A stretch of DNA of 64,000 nt from Gemmatimonadota bacterium. Its GTDB lineage: Bacteria > JAAXHH01. This document shows positions 37,273 through 45,687 of the stretch, piece after piece. The position numbers and the translations under genes were made by a program. A model generated the notes under the pieces. It ran no database searches. It was not told the DNA's origin and worked only from the letters and a program-made list of their open reading frames with translations. Within the stretch, counting starts at the first letter, position 1. Every line of letters begins with the position of its first letter. The stretch covers positions 248,001 through 312,000 of the forward strand of contig VXRC01000049.1 in NCBI GenBank assembly GCA_009838645.1, in the 5' to 3' direction.

Positions 37273-39027
37273 TCATGATTCCTTCTTTACGACGATCATC
37301 GTCGTGTCGTCGTCCAGCCTGCCGCCGCCCACGAAGGCGCGCCACACTGCGACGACGTGGTCCCGGATCTCCTCGACCGGACAGTCATGACAGTCCTTGA
37401 TCGCCTGTTCCAGCCGTTCGATGCCGAAAATCTCGTCTTCCATGATGGACTTCTCGATGAGGCCGTCCGAATACAGGACCACGACGTCTCCATCATCCAG
37501 GTACACGCGACCGTCCTCGAAACTCGCGTCCTCGAACGAACCCACGATCAGTCCCCCGGTGTGGAGATTGACCGTTTCACCGGATTTCCGGCACAGCAGG
37601 GGCGGTGGATGGCCGGCGTTGCAATAGACGAAGGTGTTTTCCTGCAGGTTCGCGATACCGTAGAACAGGGTGGCGAATCGGTCCGCGGACGTGACCTCGT
37701 ACAGGACCTCGTTGACGTGACCGATGACGTAACTCGGAAGGTAGACGTAATAATTGGCGAATTCGTGGAAAGACGTATAGAGCGAAGCCATGGTCAGCGC
37801 GGCGGGAATGCCCTTGCCGACCACGTCGCCCACAGCCACGCCCAGTTGCTTGTCGGAAAAGGGAATGAAATCGTAGAAGTCGCCCCCGACCTCCCGGCTG
37901 GGTTCGCTGAATGCGGCCAGGGAGAGGCCGCGCACTACAGGCACGGCGCGCGGCAGCAGGGCGCGCTGAATCTCGCCGGCGACCTCCAGTTCCCGGTCCA
38001 GCAGCCGGCTCCGCCGCGCGTCATCGAACAGGCGCGCGTTCTGAATGGCGATACTCGCCTGGGATGCAAAGGCCTCCAGCAGGGACTGGGCCTCCGCGTC
38101 GTAGGCGTTCGCCCGGTCGTTTTCGATGTTGAAGACCCCGATGACCTGGTTACCGGAAAGCATGGGTACGGCCATTTCCGATTTCGTGCCCGGCCGGTGC
38201 TGCACGTACCGGTCATCCAGGGACACGTCCGGCACGATAATCGCCCTTCCGGTCTCGGCCGCGGACCCGCTGATGCCTTCGCCCATCTTCAGGTTGATCG
38301 CGTCCAGATCCGGCGAATATCCCCGGATGGTCTGTTCGACAACCGCGTCCTGGTCCTCGTCGAGCAGGAAGATGACCGCCGCATCGTAGGGCACCACGGT
38401 CTGCAGCGCGTCGATGATAAGGTTCAGGACCTCGCTCAGGTCCAGCGAACTGCTGATCCGTTTGCCCACCTCGTACAGGGCGGTCCGGTGGATCATCTCC
38501 CGCCGGGCCAGTTTGAAATGCAGCAGCCGCGTGACCGCGTAGCCGGCGTGGCGCGCCAGGGAGATGGTTACCTCGAGGCGTTCGGGGTCGATGCCGGTCT
38601 CGCCGGAAGCCATGACCGCGAGCAGGACGCAGTGAAACCGTTCGTCGATCTGGTGATGAAAAAGTACGGCCTGTCCGTTCAGCACTTCGCGGCCGGATGC
38701 GGTCTGCAGGGGCCAGTCCAGCTGCCGGACGTCCTCGACCAACCGGGTGCTCGGTTGGGACCGCAGCCAGGACAGCAATGCCTCAACCTCCCGCTCCGGC
38801 CCAGGCAGGACGAAATCACGGCCGGCGGTTTCGAAGACGATCCGGTTCGCTTCGCAGTCCACCATGAAGAAACGGCAGACTTCCGCGCCGGACAGCTCGA
38901 GCGAAATCTCTTCGATGGCGGCGGACAGGTCGGCTTCTCCCGTTGCGGCCGTCATGCGGGTCAGCCCATCGACCACACGGTGCCACAGGATGTCCGAACG
39001 TGCTTCTACGGCTGTTGAATCGAGCAT
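37273..39027 (-). CDS. GAF-domain PP2C (SpoIIE/RsbU-type) serine phosphatase
   Basis: Signalling phosphatase that would dephosphorylate an anti-anti-sigma (STAS) protein. The 584-residue protein has an N-terminal sensor-like region (about 1-170), a GAF domain (about 185-330, LIIDALQTVVPYDAAVIFLL then VPMLSGNQVIGVFNIEN), and a short coiled linker (RELEVAGEIQRALLP). A complete SpoIIE domain follows with metal motifs GGDFYD, GDVVGKG, YCNAGHPPP, YSDGLIE and DDDTTMIVV. No membrane segment is seen. It is the last gene of the yggS-rluD operon; no STAS or anti-sigma kinase gene is adjacent, so its partner lies elsewhere. Confidence 0.9.
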   Translation of the reverse strand: MLDSTAVEARSDILWHRVVDGLTRMTAATGEADLSAAIEEISLELSGAEVCRFFMVDCEANRIVFETAGRDFVLPGPEREVEALLSWLRSQPSTRLVEDVRQLDWPLQTASGREVLNGQAVLFHHQIDERFHCVLLAVMASGETGIDPERLEVTISLARHAGYAVTRLLHFKLARREMIHRTALYEVGKRISSSLDLSEVLNLIIDALQTVVPYDAAVIFLLDEDQDAVVEQTIRGYSPDLDAINLKMGEGISGSAAETGRAIIVPDVSLDDRYVQHRPGTKSEMAVPMLSGNQVIGVFNIENDRANAYDAEAQSLLEAFASQASIAIQNARLFDDARRSRLLDRELEVAGEIQRALLPRAVPVVRGLSLAAFSEPSREVGGDFYDFIPFSDKQLGVAVGDVVGKGIPAALTMASLYTSFHEFANYYVYLPSYVIGHVNEVLYEVTSADRFATLFYGIANLQENTFVYCNAGHPPPLLCRKSGETVNLHTGGLIVGSFEDASFEDGRVYLDDGDVVVLYSDGLIEKSIMEDEIFGIERLEQAIKDCHDCPVEEIRDHVVAVWRAFVGGGRLDDDTTMIVVKKES

Positions 39028-39066
39028 GGCGATATCGGGAAGTGCGCCTCGTTATATCAGGCGGTT

Positions 39067-40101
39067 TCAGGACCCATGTCGTTCCGATCGGGGGCCGGTC
39101 GTACACGTACTGCCGGACAGAATAGCGACAGCCTGTTTCATGTCGTCGGGCAGGATCGCCTTGAAGGAATGGGGCCGGCCCGAGAATGGATGGATAAACT
39201 CCAGTTCGGATGCATGCAGCGCCTGCCGCCGCAGGACATCCAGCATCTTTTTCAACATCGGGCGGCGCCGAGGCGCCGTGCCGGCCAGCCGCTTGAGCCT
39301 TCCCCCGTAGACCGGATCGCCGATGACGGGATGGCCCAGGTGGGCCAGGTGAACCCTGATCTGGTGCGTACGGCCGGTTTCCAGCACCAGGGCCAGCAAC
39401 GTCCCGTCCTCTAATGATTCACTTACGCGGTAATGGGTGACGGCTCGGCGGCCACGGCTTTCTTCCACCACGGCCATCCGCTGCCTGAACCGCGGATGCC
39501 GTCCTACCGGCGCGTCGATCGTCCCCGAGGGTTCGGCGAAACGGCCCCATGCCAGGCCGGTGTAACCACGTTTTATGCGGCGTTCGGCCAGCTGTCGGGA
39601 GAGAAACGCGTGGGCGTCTTCGCGTTTCGCCACGATCATCAGACCGGACGTATCCTTGTCCAGCCGATGCACGATACCCGGCCGGACCGGATCGTCGAAC
39701 TGCTCCAGGTTCCCACAGTGGTGCAACAGGGCATTTACCAGCGTCGAACGCGCATGTCCGCAGGCCGGATGCACGACCATGCCCGCCGCCTTGTTCACCA
39801 CCAGGAGCGCTTCGTCTTCGTAGACGATGTCCAGTGGGAGGGGCTCCGGTTCCGCGGTCAAGGGAGGGGTTTCGGGTATGGTCACGGCGACGACGTCGCC
39901 TCCGGAAACCCCATGGCCGCACTTTTCCACGACGACCGAGTTGACCGAAACCGCGCCGGCCCGGATCCAGCGCTGGATTCTCGACCTGGTTACCGGCAGG
40001 TCCGTTTCCGACAGGTACCGATCCAGCCGCCACTGGGACTGCGAGGCGGGCACCACGGTCTCGACGAAGGATCCCTCCCAGTCATCCGGAAGGCGCTTCA
40101 T
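39067..40101 (-). CDS. rluD: RluA/RluD family pseudouridine synthase
   Basis: Makes pseudouridine in 23S rRNA (RluD type) or related RNA. Residues about 22-85 form an S4 RNA-binding domain ([23 protein letters not shown]); the catalytic domain has [15 protein letters not shown] with catalytic Asp148, and [24 protein letters not shown]. The 344-residue length fits RluD. Its start overlaps the end of lspA by 20 bases, the lspA-rluD pairing being very common in bacteria. No ribosome site is visible, so re-initiation from lspA translation is likely. Confidence 0.92.
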   Translation of the reverse strand: MKRLPDDWEGSFVETVVPASQSQWRLDRYLSETDLPVTRSRIQRWIRAGAVSVNSVVVEKCGHGVSGGDVVAVTIPETPPLTAEPEPLPLDIVYEDEALLVVNKAAGMVVHPACGHARSTLVNALLHHCGNLEQFDDPVRPGIVHRLDKDTSGLMIVAKREDAHAFLSRQLAERRIKRGYTGLAWGRFAEPSGTIDAPVGRHPRFRQRMAVVEESRGRRAVTHYRVSESLEDGTLLALVLETGRTHQIRVHLAHLGHPVIGDPVYGGRLKRLAGTAPRRRPMLKKMLDVLRRQALHASELEFIHPFSGRPHSFKAILPDDMKQAVAILSGSTCTTGPRSERHGS

Positions 40102-40558
40102 CGTTCAATATCCGGTTGATGGCGGCCAGACGGGTAAACAGGAGGATGATCCCGATGGTGATGGCGGAATCCGCCACGTTGAATACGGGCCATCGGTACG
40201 CTCCCATCCCGATATCGATGAAATCCGTAACGGCGCCGTAGACCGCGCGATCGATCAGGTTGCCGATCGCGCCGCCCAGTATGCTCATCATGGCATACCG
40301 TCCCCACCGTTCGACGGGGGGAATCCTGAACAGGTAGTAGATCATGACCGCGCAGGCGATGACCGACAGCACCAGGTAGAACCAGCGGCCGCCGAGAGTA
40401 ATGCCGAACGCGGCTCCGGGATTCAAAATGTACGTTAACTGGACCACTTCCCCCAGGAGGGGATAGGACTGGTGAAGCGCCATCCCCTGCTGAACGGCTA
40501 TCTTGGTAATCTGGTCCAGGATCAGGATACCGGCGCAGATGACGGCCGGCTTTGCCAA
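40082..40558 (-). CDS. lspA: Lipoprotein signal peptidase (signal peptidase II)
   Basis: Inner-membrane aspartyl protease that removes signal peptides from lipoproteins, consistent with the several lipoproteins in this window. The 158-residue product has four membrane helices, N-terminal ILDQITK, NPGAAFG, and the two catalytic aspartates Asp103 ([10 protein letters not shown]) and Asp130 (FNVADSAI). The start is a TTG at 40558, since no ATG fits; the true start could differ by a few codons. It overlaps rluD and follows the DksA/TraR gene by 19 bases. Confidence 0.93.
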   Translation of the reverse strand: MAKPAVICAGILILDQITKIAVQQGMALHQSYPLLGEVVQLTYILNPGAAFGITLGGRWFYLVLSVIACAVMIYYLFRIPPVERWGRYAMMSILGGAIGNLIDRAVYGAVTDFIDIGMGAYRWPVFNVADSAITIGIILLFTRLAAINRILNDEAPSG

Positions 40559-40577
40559 AGCTTTCAGTCCGGAGATG

Positions 40578-40952
40578 TTAGATCAGACCTCGTTCTTCCT
40601 TGGATTTACACTCAATGCACATCCGGGCGTGGGGTACGGCCTCGAGCCTGGCCTTGCCGATTTCTCCATTGCATACGTAGCAAAGTCCGTAAGCGCCGTT
40701 CTTGATGCGCTCCAGGGCTTCGTCGATATGAAACAGGAATCGTCCTTCGCGGGAGGCGAGGTCATAGGCCTGTTCCTGCTCCATCGATTCGGTACCCTGG
40801 TCCGCCGGGTGTTCCGAAAAGGGATAGCTGCCCGCGACATCGCGCGCCGCGGAGTTAATCGTCTTGTTTCCGAAATAGCCCAACTCATGCAAAAGCGTTT
40901 CGCGCTTTTCGAGCAGGAGCTTTTCGAATCGTTTCAGATCTTCACCCGTCAT
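40578..40952 (-). CDS. DksA/TraR-type zinc finger protein
   Basis: A 124-residue regulator of the DksA/TraR family, with an N-terminal helical hairpin ([21 protein letters not shown]) and a four-Cys zinc finger, Cys91/Cys94 (CYVC) and Cys112/Cys115 (CIEC). Members bind RNA polymerase through the secondary channel or act as general stress factors. The acidic DxxDxA tip of E. coli DksA is not obvious, so ppGpp co-regulator activity is uncertain. Start at 40952 has GGAGG 5 bases upstream and overlaps the PNP-like gene by 11 bases. Placement before lspA is common in bacteria. Confidence 0.87.
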   Translation of the reverse strand: MTGEDLKRFEKLLLEKRETLLHELGYFGNKTINSAARDVAGSYPFSEHPADQGTESMEQEQAYDLASREGRFLFHIDEALERIKNGAYGLCYVCNGEIGKARLEAVPHARMCIECKSKEERGLI

Positions 40953-41700
40953 CCATACCTCCACGGCAAAGCAGACAATGATCGATGATAGCTGCCAACC
41001 TTCCGTAATCCTCACTTCGCGCGAGTATCGACGAACATAAGACTTTTCCGTCGACCGTCAAACTCTTTTCAATGACACCTACCGCGGCGACCGGCAGGCC
41101 ACAGTGTGCGGCCGTGATCACTTCATCCAGCAAACCTTCGCCGACCACGTCGATTCCCGCCCGGACCCACGCGGCGAGCTCATCACAGGAACCGGACCGC
41201 GCGACCCGTCCATACACGACGCCCCGCAACTCAAGACCCAGGGAAGCCGCGCCCCTTTTGAGGCCATTCGACCAGCGTGCGTCATAGGGCGCACTCATGT
41301 CCGGATACCTCGGCCCCAGCCGTTCGTCGTTCGGTCCCCGCAGCGGATTCTCGCCGGTGCAGTTTACATGGTCGTCCACGATCACGAATGAACCCGCTTC
41401 GCAACCGAGATTCAGCGCGGAACAGCCGAAGGCGCTCAAAAGGCTTTCGGCCCGCAGCATCCGCAGGACCCGCACCGCATCGATGCGGCGTTCCGCGTCC
41501 ATGGCGCTTCCAAGACAGGGGAGCAGTACCGGCCCGGCCCGGTAGACGGCTTCGAAGGGCGCCCAGGACCCGGGCGCATTCACCGCGCTCCAGGGACAGG
41601 CCTCCGGAGATACATCCGGCAACGACAGGCCAACGATCCTGTTTCCCCGCAGGTAGTCGCCTATCCTGCCGGCCAGCTGCGAGATTCGCTCGTGCGTCAT
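40942..41700 (-). CDS. Purine nucleoside phosphorylase-like protein, divergent
   Basis: A 252-residue protein of the nucleoside phosphorylase fold. The recognisable part is ALNLGCEAGSFVIVDDHVNCTGENPLRGPNDERLGPRYPDMSAPYD, which matches the DHxNxxxxNPLxGPN and PDMSxAYD region of trimeric PNP/MTA phosphorylases. Other PNP landmarks are altered: the phosphate-binding GGSGLG and RxHxYEG motifs near the N-terminus are not visible, and GPSFETPAE is replaced by ARSGSCDELAAW. It may therefore be catalytically different or inactive. Position in the divIVA-lspA operon is where punA homologues occur in other bacteria. Confidence 0.72.
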   Translation of the reverse strand: MTHERISQLAGRIGDYLRGNRIVGLSLPDVSPEACPWSAVNAPGSWAPFEAVYRAGPVLLPCLGSAMDAERRIDAVRVLRMLRAESLLSAFGCSALNLGCEAGSFVIVDDHVNCTGENPLRGPNDERLGPRYPDMSAPYDARWSNGLKRGAASLGLELRGVVYGRVARSGSCDELAAWVRAGIDVVGEGLLDEVITAAHCGLPVAAVGVIEKSLTVDGKVLCSSILARSEDYGRLAAIIDHCLLCRGGMDDG

Positions 41701-41744
41701 TCGTTACCGTGTGTCTGCCTTTAGATATCGGGCGGCCCCGGGAA

Positions 41745-42230
41745 TCAGCCCGGTGCCGGATGCTCGCCGCTATCCCGGTCCATGCTCCGCATGGTGTCCA
41801 GTTGCTCCTGGTGGGATTCGAGCAGAATCCTGAATTTGACCTCGTAATCCTTCCTCAACGTGGTAAGCGCGCCCAGTTCCCGCTTGATTTCAGCGACCTG
41901 GTTGTTCGCGTCGGAGATCCACCGGTCCGCCTTGTTCTCCGCATCTTTCAACACGTTTTCCGCTTCTTTCATTGCGTTGGCCTTCATGTCGTGAATGACC
42001 TTCTGCGCGGACACGAGCGCGTCCTCGAGCAGTTTCCGCCTCCGGCCCACATCGGACAACTCGCCGTCCATCTCCGCCATCCTCGCCCGCAGCGATTCGT
42101 TTTCCTTCGCGAGGTTTTCGAACGCGCCTGCGGTGCTGTTCAGAAACGCTTCCACTTCATCCATATCGTAGCCGCTGACCCAGCGCGTCTTGAACTTCCG
42201 TTCCCGAATTTCCTCCGGACTGATGTCCAT
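41745..42230 (-). CDS. DivIVA domain coiled-coil protein
   Basis: A 161-residue cytoplasmic protein with the DivIVA N-terminal membrane-curvature-binding domain (SPEEIRERKFKTRWVSGYDMDEVEAFLN), followed by a long coiled coil (from about residue 35 to 150, with many Glu, Lys and Leu heptads). In Gram-positives DivIVA marks poles and septa; in other phyla it occurs, as here, next to yggT and yggS. GAGGTG lies 6 bases before the ATG. Likely role in cell division or envelope growth. Confidence 0.9.
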   Translation of the reverse strand: MDISPEEIRERKFKTRWVSGYDMDEVEAFLNSTAGAFENLAKENESLRARMAEMDGELSDVGRRRKLLEDALVSAQKVIHDMKANAMKEAENVLKDAENKADRWISDANNQVAEIKRELGALTTLRKDYEVKFRILLESHQEQLDTMRSMDRDSGEHPAPG

Positions 42231-42270
42231 GCGTTCACCTCTGTTTCCTGGTCCGCCGGTCGCGCTCCTG

Positions 42271-43095
42271 TCAGATCCGCAGCAACAGGGGCAGGAGACT
42301 CACCTGGATAAACCTCAGTATCAGAATGGCGATCAGCGGCGAAAAATCGATGCCGTACGTCGACGGCAGGATCCTGCGGATCGGCGCCAGAATGGGATCG
42401 CTGAAGAGAATGAGTATCTGGAACAGCGCGTTGCCCGTGTCCGGGTTGAAGAACGAAAGCACCGCGCGTACGAGTATCACGATGAAGAGCACGTCGAAAA
42501 TGAAGTCGATCACGTAGACGATGCTCTCGAGGATCATGTCCACCGGAGCGCCGGCGGCCTGTGCCACCAACGCGCCGGCCTGGTACAGTACGAGACCGTG
42601 CAGAACGCCCAGCAGTACGATGCCCATCAGTGCGGAAACGTCCGGCCGCCCGATCCGGTAGCCGGTGAAACGGCGGATCGGGGCCAGGAAGAAGTGGGCG
42701 ATGTTGTGCATCATATGCCCGGACTGGCTGAAGGCGAAAGGAGACTCGATGGAGATGAAAAAAGCGCCGAGGAACAGGATGGCGAGCACCCGCACCACGA
42801 AATCGAATACGTCCAGCATTCCGGCGGCCAGGGAAGTGGGCAGTGGCACGCCCATGACGGCCGTCACCAGGAATCCCCGCACGATCACGAGAGCGATTAT
42901 GGCAAAAACGGGCGACCAGTCGAAACGCGGTTCGCCGCGCATGATCACCTGGCGGATGGGCCGAAGCACCGGTTCGGTCGCCGTGTACAGTCCCCGCTGG
43001 ATCGGGTTCTCGCTGAAGGGGCTCGCGGCGGGCATGAACAGGCGGAGTCCGAAGGCCAGCATGTAGATGTTGATGATGAATTCGATCAGTCCCAT
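42271..43095 (-). CDS. YggT family membrane protein with two YggT units
   Basis: Inner-membrane protein, 274 residues. The first YggT unit spans about residues 5-100 (SENPIQRGLYTATEPVLRPIRQVI) and the second about residues 165-270 (FFNPDTGNALFQILILFSDPILAPIRRIL, then FSPLIAILILRFIQVSLLPLLL), so the ancestral two-helix unit is duplicated with extra helices between. Single-unit YggT is about 100 residues; the double form is common in proteobacteria. YggT is linked to cell shape or division through its genomic neighbours yggS and divIVA; its molecular activity is not settled. Confidence 0.9.
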   Translation of the reverse strand: MGLIEFIINIYMLAFGLRLFMPAASPFSENPIQRGLYTATEPVLRPIRQVIMRGEPRFDWSPVFAIIALVIVRGFLVTAVMGVPLPTSLAAGMLDVFDFVVRVLAILFLGAFFISIESPFAFSQSGHMMHNIAHFFLAPIRRFTGYRIGRPDVSALMGIVLLGVLHGLVLYQAGALVAQAAGAPVDMILESIVYVIDFIFDVLFIVILVRAVLSFFNPDTGNALFQILILFSDPILAPIRRILPSTYGIDFSPLIAILILRFIQVSLLPLLLRI

Positions 43096-43129
43096 GTAGA
43101 GTCCCGTTCACTGCCGGATAAACGGCGTT

Positions 43130-43819
43130 TCATGCCTGGCGTGCACCGAAAACGGCCGTACCGATGCGGACCATGTCCGCGCCTTCCTCTATGGCGACCT
43201 CGAAGTCATGGGACATGCCCATGGAGAGTACGTCCATGTCTACGCCCGCGACCCCGGCGGAAGCAATGCGGTCTCGCGTTTCACGGAGCAGCCGGAAAGC
43301 GGGCCGGGCATCTTCGGGATCGGGCGTGAACGCGGGGATCGTCATCAGTCCCCTTACGGACAGCCCAGGCAGGACGGACAACTGCTCCGCGAGCTCCAGG
43401 GCGCAGTCCGGCTCCACGCCGGCCTTCGTCTCCTCCGACGACGTATTGACCTGGATCAATACGGGCATGGTCCTTCCCGCGGCCTGCAGACGCCGGTCGA
43501 GTTCCTGTCCAAGGGAAAGGCGGTCGACGGAATGAATCATGTCGAACATCCGCACGGCGAACCTGGCCTTGTTGCGCTGCAGCGGACCGATCAGGTGCCA
43601 GGTTGCTCCGTCGTCCTGCCGGATCTTCTCGAGCGCTTCCTGGACCCTGTTTTCACCGAAATCCGTGACACCGGCCCGCCTGGCCTCTTCGATCATCGAA
43701 AGGGGCTTGGTCTTCGATACGGCGATGAGCTGAATGGACGAGGCCTCGCGGCCGGCTCGCTCGGCAGCCCTGGATATACGGTCGTACACCCGGACCAGAT
43801 TGTCTTTGATCGTGGACAA
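43130..43819 (-). CDS. yggS: YggS/PLPBP pyridoxal-phosphate homeostasis protein
   Basis: Single-domain PLP-binding TIM barrel that controls free PLP levels. Start placed at a TTG (43819), with GAGG 8 bases upstream, giving MSTIKDNLVRVYDRISRAAERAGR, the normal N-terminus; the frame extends to 43879 but that part is not YggS-like. The 229 residues include IQLIAVSKTKP (PLP Lys), FGENRVQEALEK, WHLIGPLQRNKAR, QVNTSSEETKAG and LSMGMSHDFEVAIEEGADMVRIGTAVFGAR. It is the first gene of the operon that runs down to the PP2C phosphatase; a strong promoter lies at 43851-43879. Confidence 0.92.
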   Translation of the reverse strand: MSTIKDNLVRVYDRISRAAERAGREASSIQLIAVSKTKPLSMIEEARRAGVTDFGENRVQEALEKIRQDDGATWHLIGPLQRNKARFAVRMFDMIHSVDRLSLGQELDRRLQAAGRTMPVLIQVNTSSEETKAGVEPDCALELAEQLSVLPGLSVRGLMTIPAFTPDPEDARPAFRLLRETRDRIASAGVAGVDMDVLSMGMSHDFEVAIEEGADMVRIGTAVFGARQA

Positions 43820-43850
43820 AAGATCAACCTCACCGAAAAACCAGTCTGCT

Positions 43851-43879
43851 AATATATGCGAACAGGGGCCTGGTCGCAA
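43851..43879 (-). promoter_or_regulatory. Predicted promoter of the yggS-to-PP2C operon
   Basis: Minus strand TTGCGA (43874-43879), exact 17-base spacer, TATATT (43851-43856). Leader about 25 bases. Confidence 0.6.
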
Positions 43880-44026
43880 CAGAAATCAGTAAACTTCGAG
43901 GGTGCGAAAGGAAACGAGATCCCGCCCCGTCCCGCCGACTGATATGAATGTGCTAGCGCCGATTGAATCCATCCTGATTGGTCGGTTGATGATTCGAGAC
44001 GGTACCATTATTCGAAGGAGGACAGC

Positions 44027-45568
44027 TTGTTATCACGTGTATCGAGCGGCGCCGTGCAGGGGATCGAAGCGATTCCCGTGGTGGTGGAAACCCACATCGC
44101 CAACGGCCTCCCTCATTTTTCGACCGTCGGACTGCCGGACAGCGCCGTGCGGGAGAGCAAAGACCGCGTCGTGGCCGCCATCAAGCAGTCCGGTTTTAAC
44201 TATCCGTACCGGCGTATCACCGTCAACCTGGCCCCCGCGGACGTGCGCAAGGCGGGCACTTCCTTCGACCTGCCCATTGCCGTGGGCATTCTCGCCGCGT
44301 CGGCACAATTGCCGGCCCAGTCGCTCGAAGACACGATCCTGCTGGGTGAGTTGTCGCTGGACGGCGCGCTCCGGCCGATCCGGGGCGCACTGCCCGTTGC
44401 GCTCGCCGCGCACCGCCTCGGCGCGCGCAGGCTGATCGTTCCGAGCGAGAACGCGGAAGAAGCCGCGATGGGCGGCGGTATCGACGTCTACGGCGTGCCT
44501 TCTTTGGAATCCGCGGTCCACTTCCTCCAGGGTCGGAAGCGATTTGAACGGTCCCGGTACGATGCCGGCCCGATGCTCTCTTCCGGCGCCGATTATCCCT
44601 TCGATTTCTCCATCGTCAAAGGACAGGATCACGCCAAGCGCGCCATCGAAGTGGCCGCCGCGGGATCACACAACCTGCTGCTCATCGGTCCACCGGGTTC
44701 CGGCAAGACGCTGCTTGCCCGTTGCGTGCCGTCCATACTGCCCGATTTCACCCTGGAGGAAGCGCTGGAAACGACCCAGATTCACAGTGTAGCGGGGAAA
44801 ATCCCGCCCTTTACCCCCCTGGTCACCACCCGGCCCTTCCGGGCGCCTCACCACACCATCACGGAAGCGGGCCTGATCGGCGGCGGGAGCATACCGAAAC
44901 CCGGAGAGGTGTCGCTCGCCCACAACGGCGTGCTTTTTCTGGACGAGCTGCCCGAATTCCGGAAGCATGTGCTCGAAATGCTCCGGCAGCCCCTGGAAGA
45001 CGGCAAGGTCAACCTGTCCCGCGTCTCCAGGTCCCTATCCTATCCCGCACGGTTTACCCTGGTCGCCGCCATGAATCCGTGTCCATGCGGATACCTCGGC
45101 GATCCGAGCCGCGAATGCACCTGTCCGCCTGCACGGATTCACCAGTACATGTCCCGGATCTCGGGACCGCTGCTCGACAGGATCGATTTGCACGTCGAGG
45201 TGCCGCCGGTGCCGTGCGGGGACCTCGGCGGCGGTTCCGGCGGTGAACCTTCCCGCCGCGTCAGAGACCGGATCAACCGGGCCAGGGAACGACAGTTGAC
45301 GCGTTTTGCCGACCATCCCGGGACATTTGGTAACGCGCACATGACTCCTCGCGAACTGCGTCGGTTCTGTGGATTGGACGGCAGGGCCCGCGACTTGTTG
45401 CGGAACGCCATTGCCCGCCTGGGTCTTTCGGCCAGGGCCTACGATCGCGTGCTGAAAGTCGCCCGGACCATCAGCGACCTGGCCGGCGGGGAAACGATAG
45501 GTGCCGAGCATGTGGCTGAAGCCATACAGTACCGGTCCCTGGACCGCGGCAAATGGATGGATCACTGA
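44027..45568 (+). CDS. comM: YifB/ComM family Mg-chelatase-like AAA+ ATPase
   Basis: Hexameric helicase-like ATPase that promotes branch migration during integration of incoming DNA in natural transformation (ComM); general recombination roles are possible. The 513-residue protein starts with TTG at 44027, supported by AGGAGG 5 bases before it. Residues 1-165 are the Lon-protease-like ChlI domain (GLPDSAVRESKDRV). Walker A is GPPGSGKTLL (221-230), Walker B LFLDELPEF, with the arginine-rich HHTITEAGLIGGG between, and a C-terminal Mg-chelatase lid (MTPRELRRFCGLD, LSARAYDRVLKVARTISDL). Length is normal. Confidence 0.93.
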   Translation: MLSRVSSGAVQGIEAIPVVVETHIANGLPHFSTVGLPDSAVRESKDRVVAAIKQSGFNYPYRRITVNLAPADVRKAGTSFDLPIAVGILAASAQLPAQSLEDTILLGELSLDGALRPIRGALPVALAAHRLGARRLIVPSENAEEAAMGGGIDVYGVPSLESAVHFLQGRKRFERSRYDAGPMLSSGADYPFDFSIVKGQDHAKRAIEVAAAGSHNLLLIGPPGSGKTLLARCVPSILPDFTLEEALETTQIHSVAGKIPPFTPLVTTRPFRAPHHTITEAGLIGGGSIPKPGEVSLAHNGVLFLDELPEFRKHVLEMLRQPLEDGKVNLSRVSRSLSYPARFTLVAAMNPCPCGYLGDPSRECTCPPARIHQYMSRISGPLLDRIDLHVEVPPVPCGDLGGGSGGEPSRRVRDRINRARERQLTRFADHPGTFGNAHMTPRELRRFCGLDGRARDLLRNAIARLGLSARAYDRVLKVARTISDLAGGETIGAEHVAEAIQYRSLDRGKWMDH

Positions 45569-45594
45569 GCGGGTTGCTTCGTCCATAAACAACT

Positions 45595-45622
45595 TTGAAT
45601 CCACCGTGCCCTGTGCTATAGT
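45595..45622 (+). promoter_or_regulatory. Predicted promoter of the conserved lipoprotein gene
   Basis: Plus strand TTGAAT (45595-45600), 16-base spacer, TATAGT (45617-45622), about 65 bases before the ATG. Confidence 0.5.
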
Positions 45623-45687
45623 AAATAAGAATTGTGAGACCTGAACGACGAACCGACAGTCCACCGAAATACCCGGGAAAGGAATCC

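Noticed and set aside
37357-39018. Plus-strand frame opposite the PP2C phosphatase
   Set aside because: Antisense shadow; no domain or start signal.
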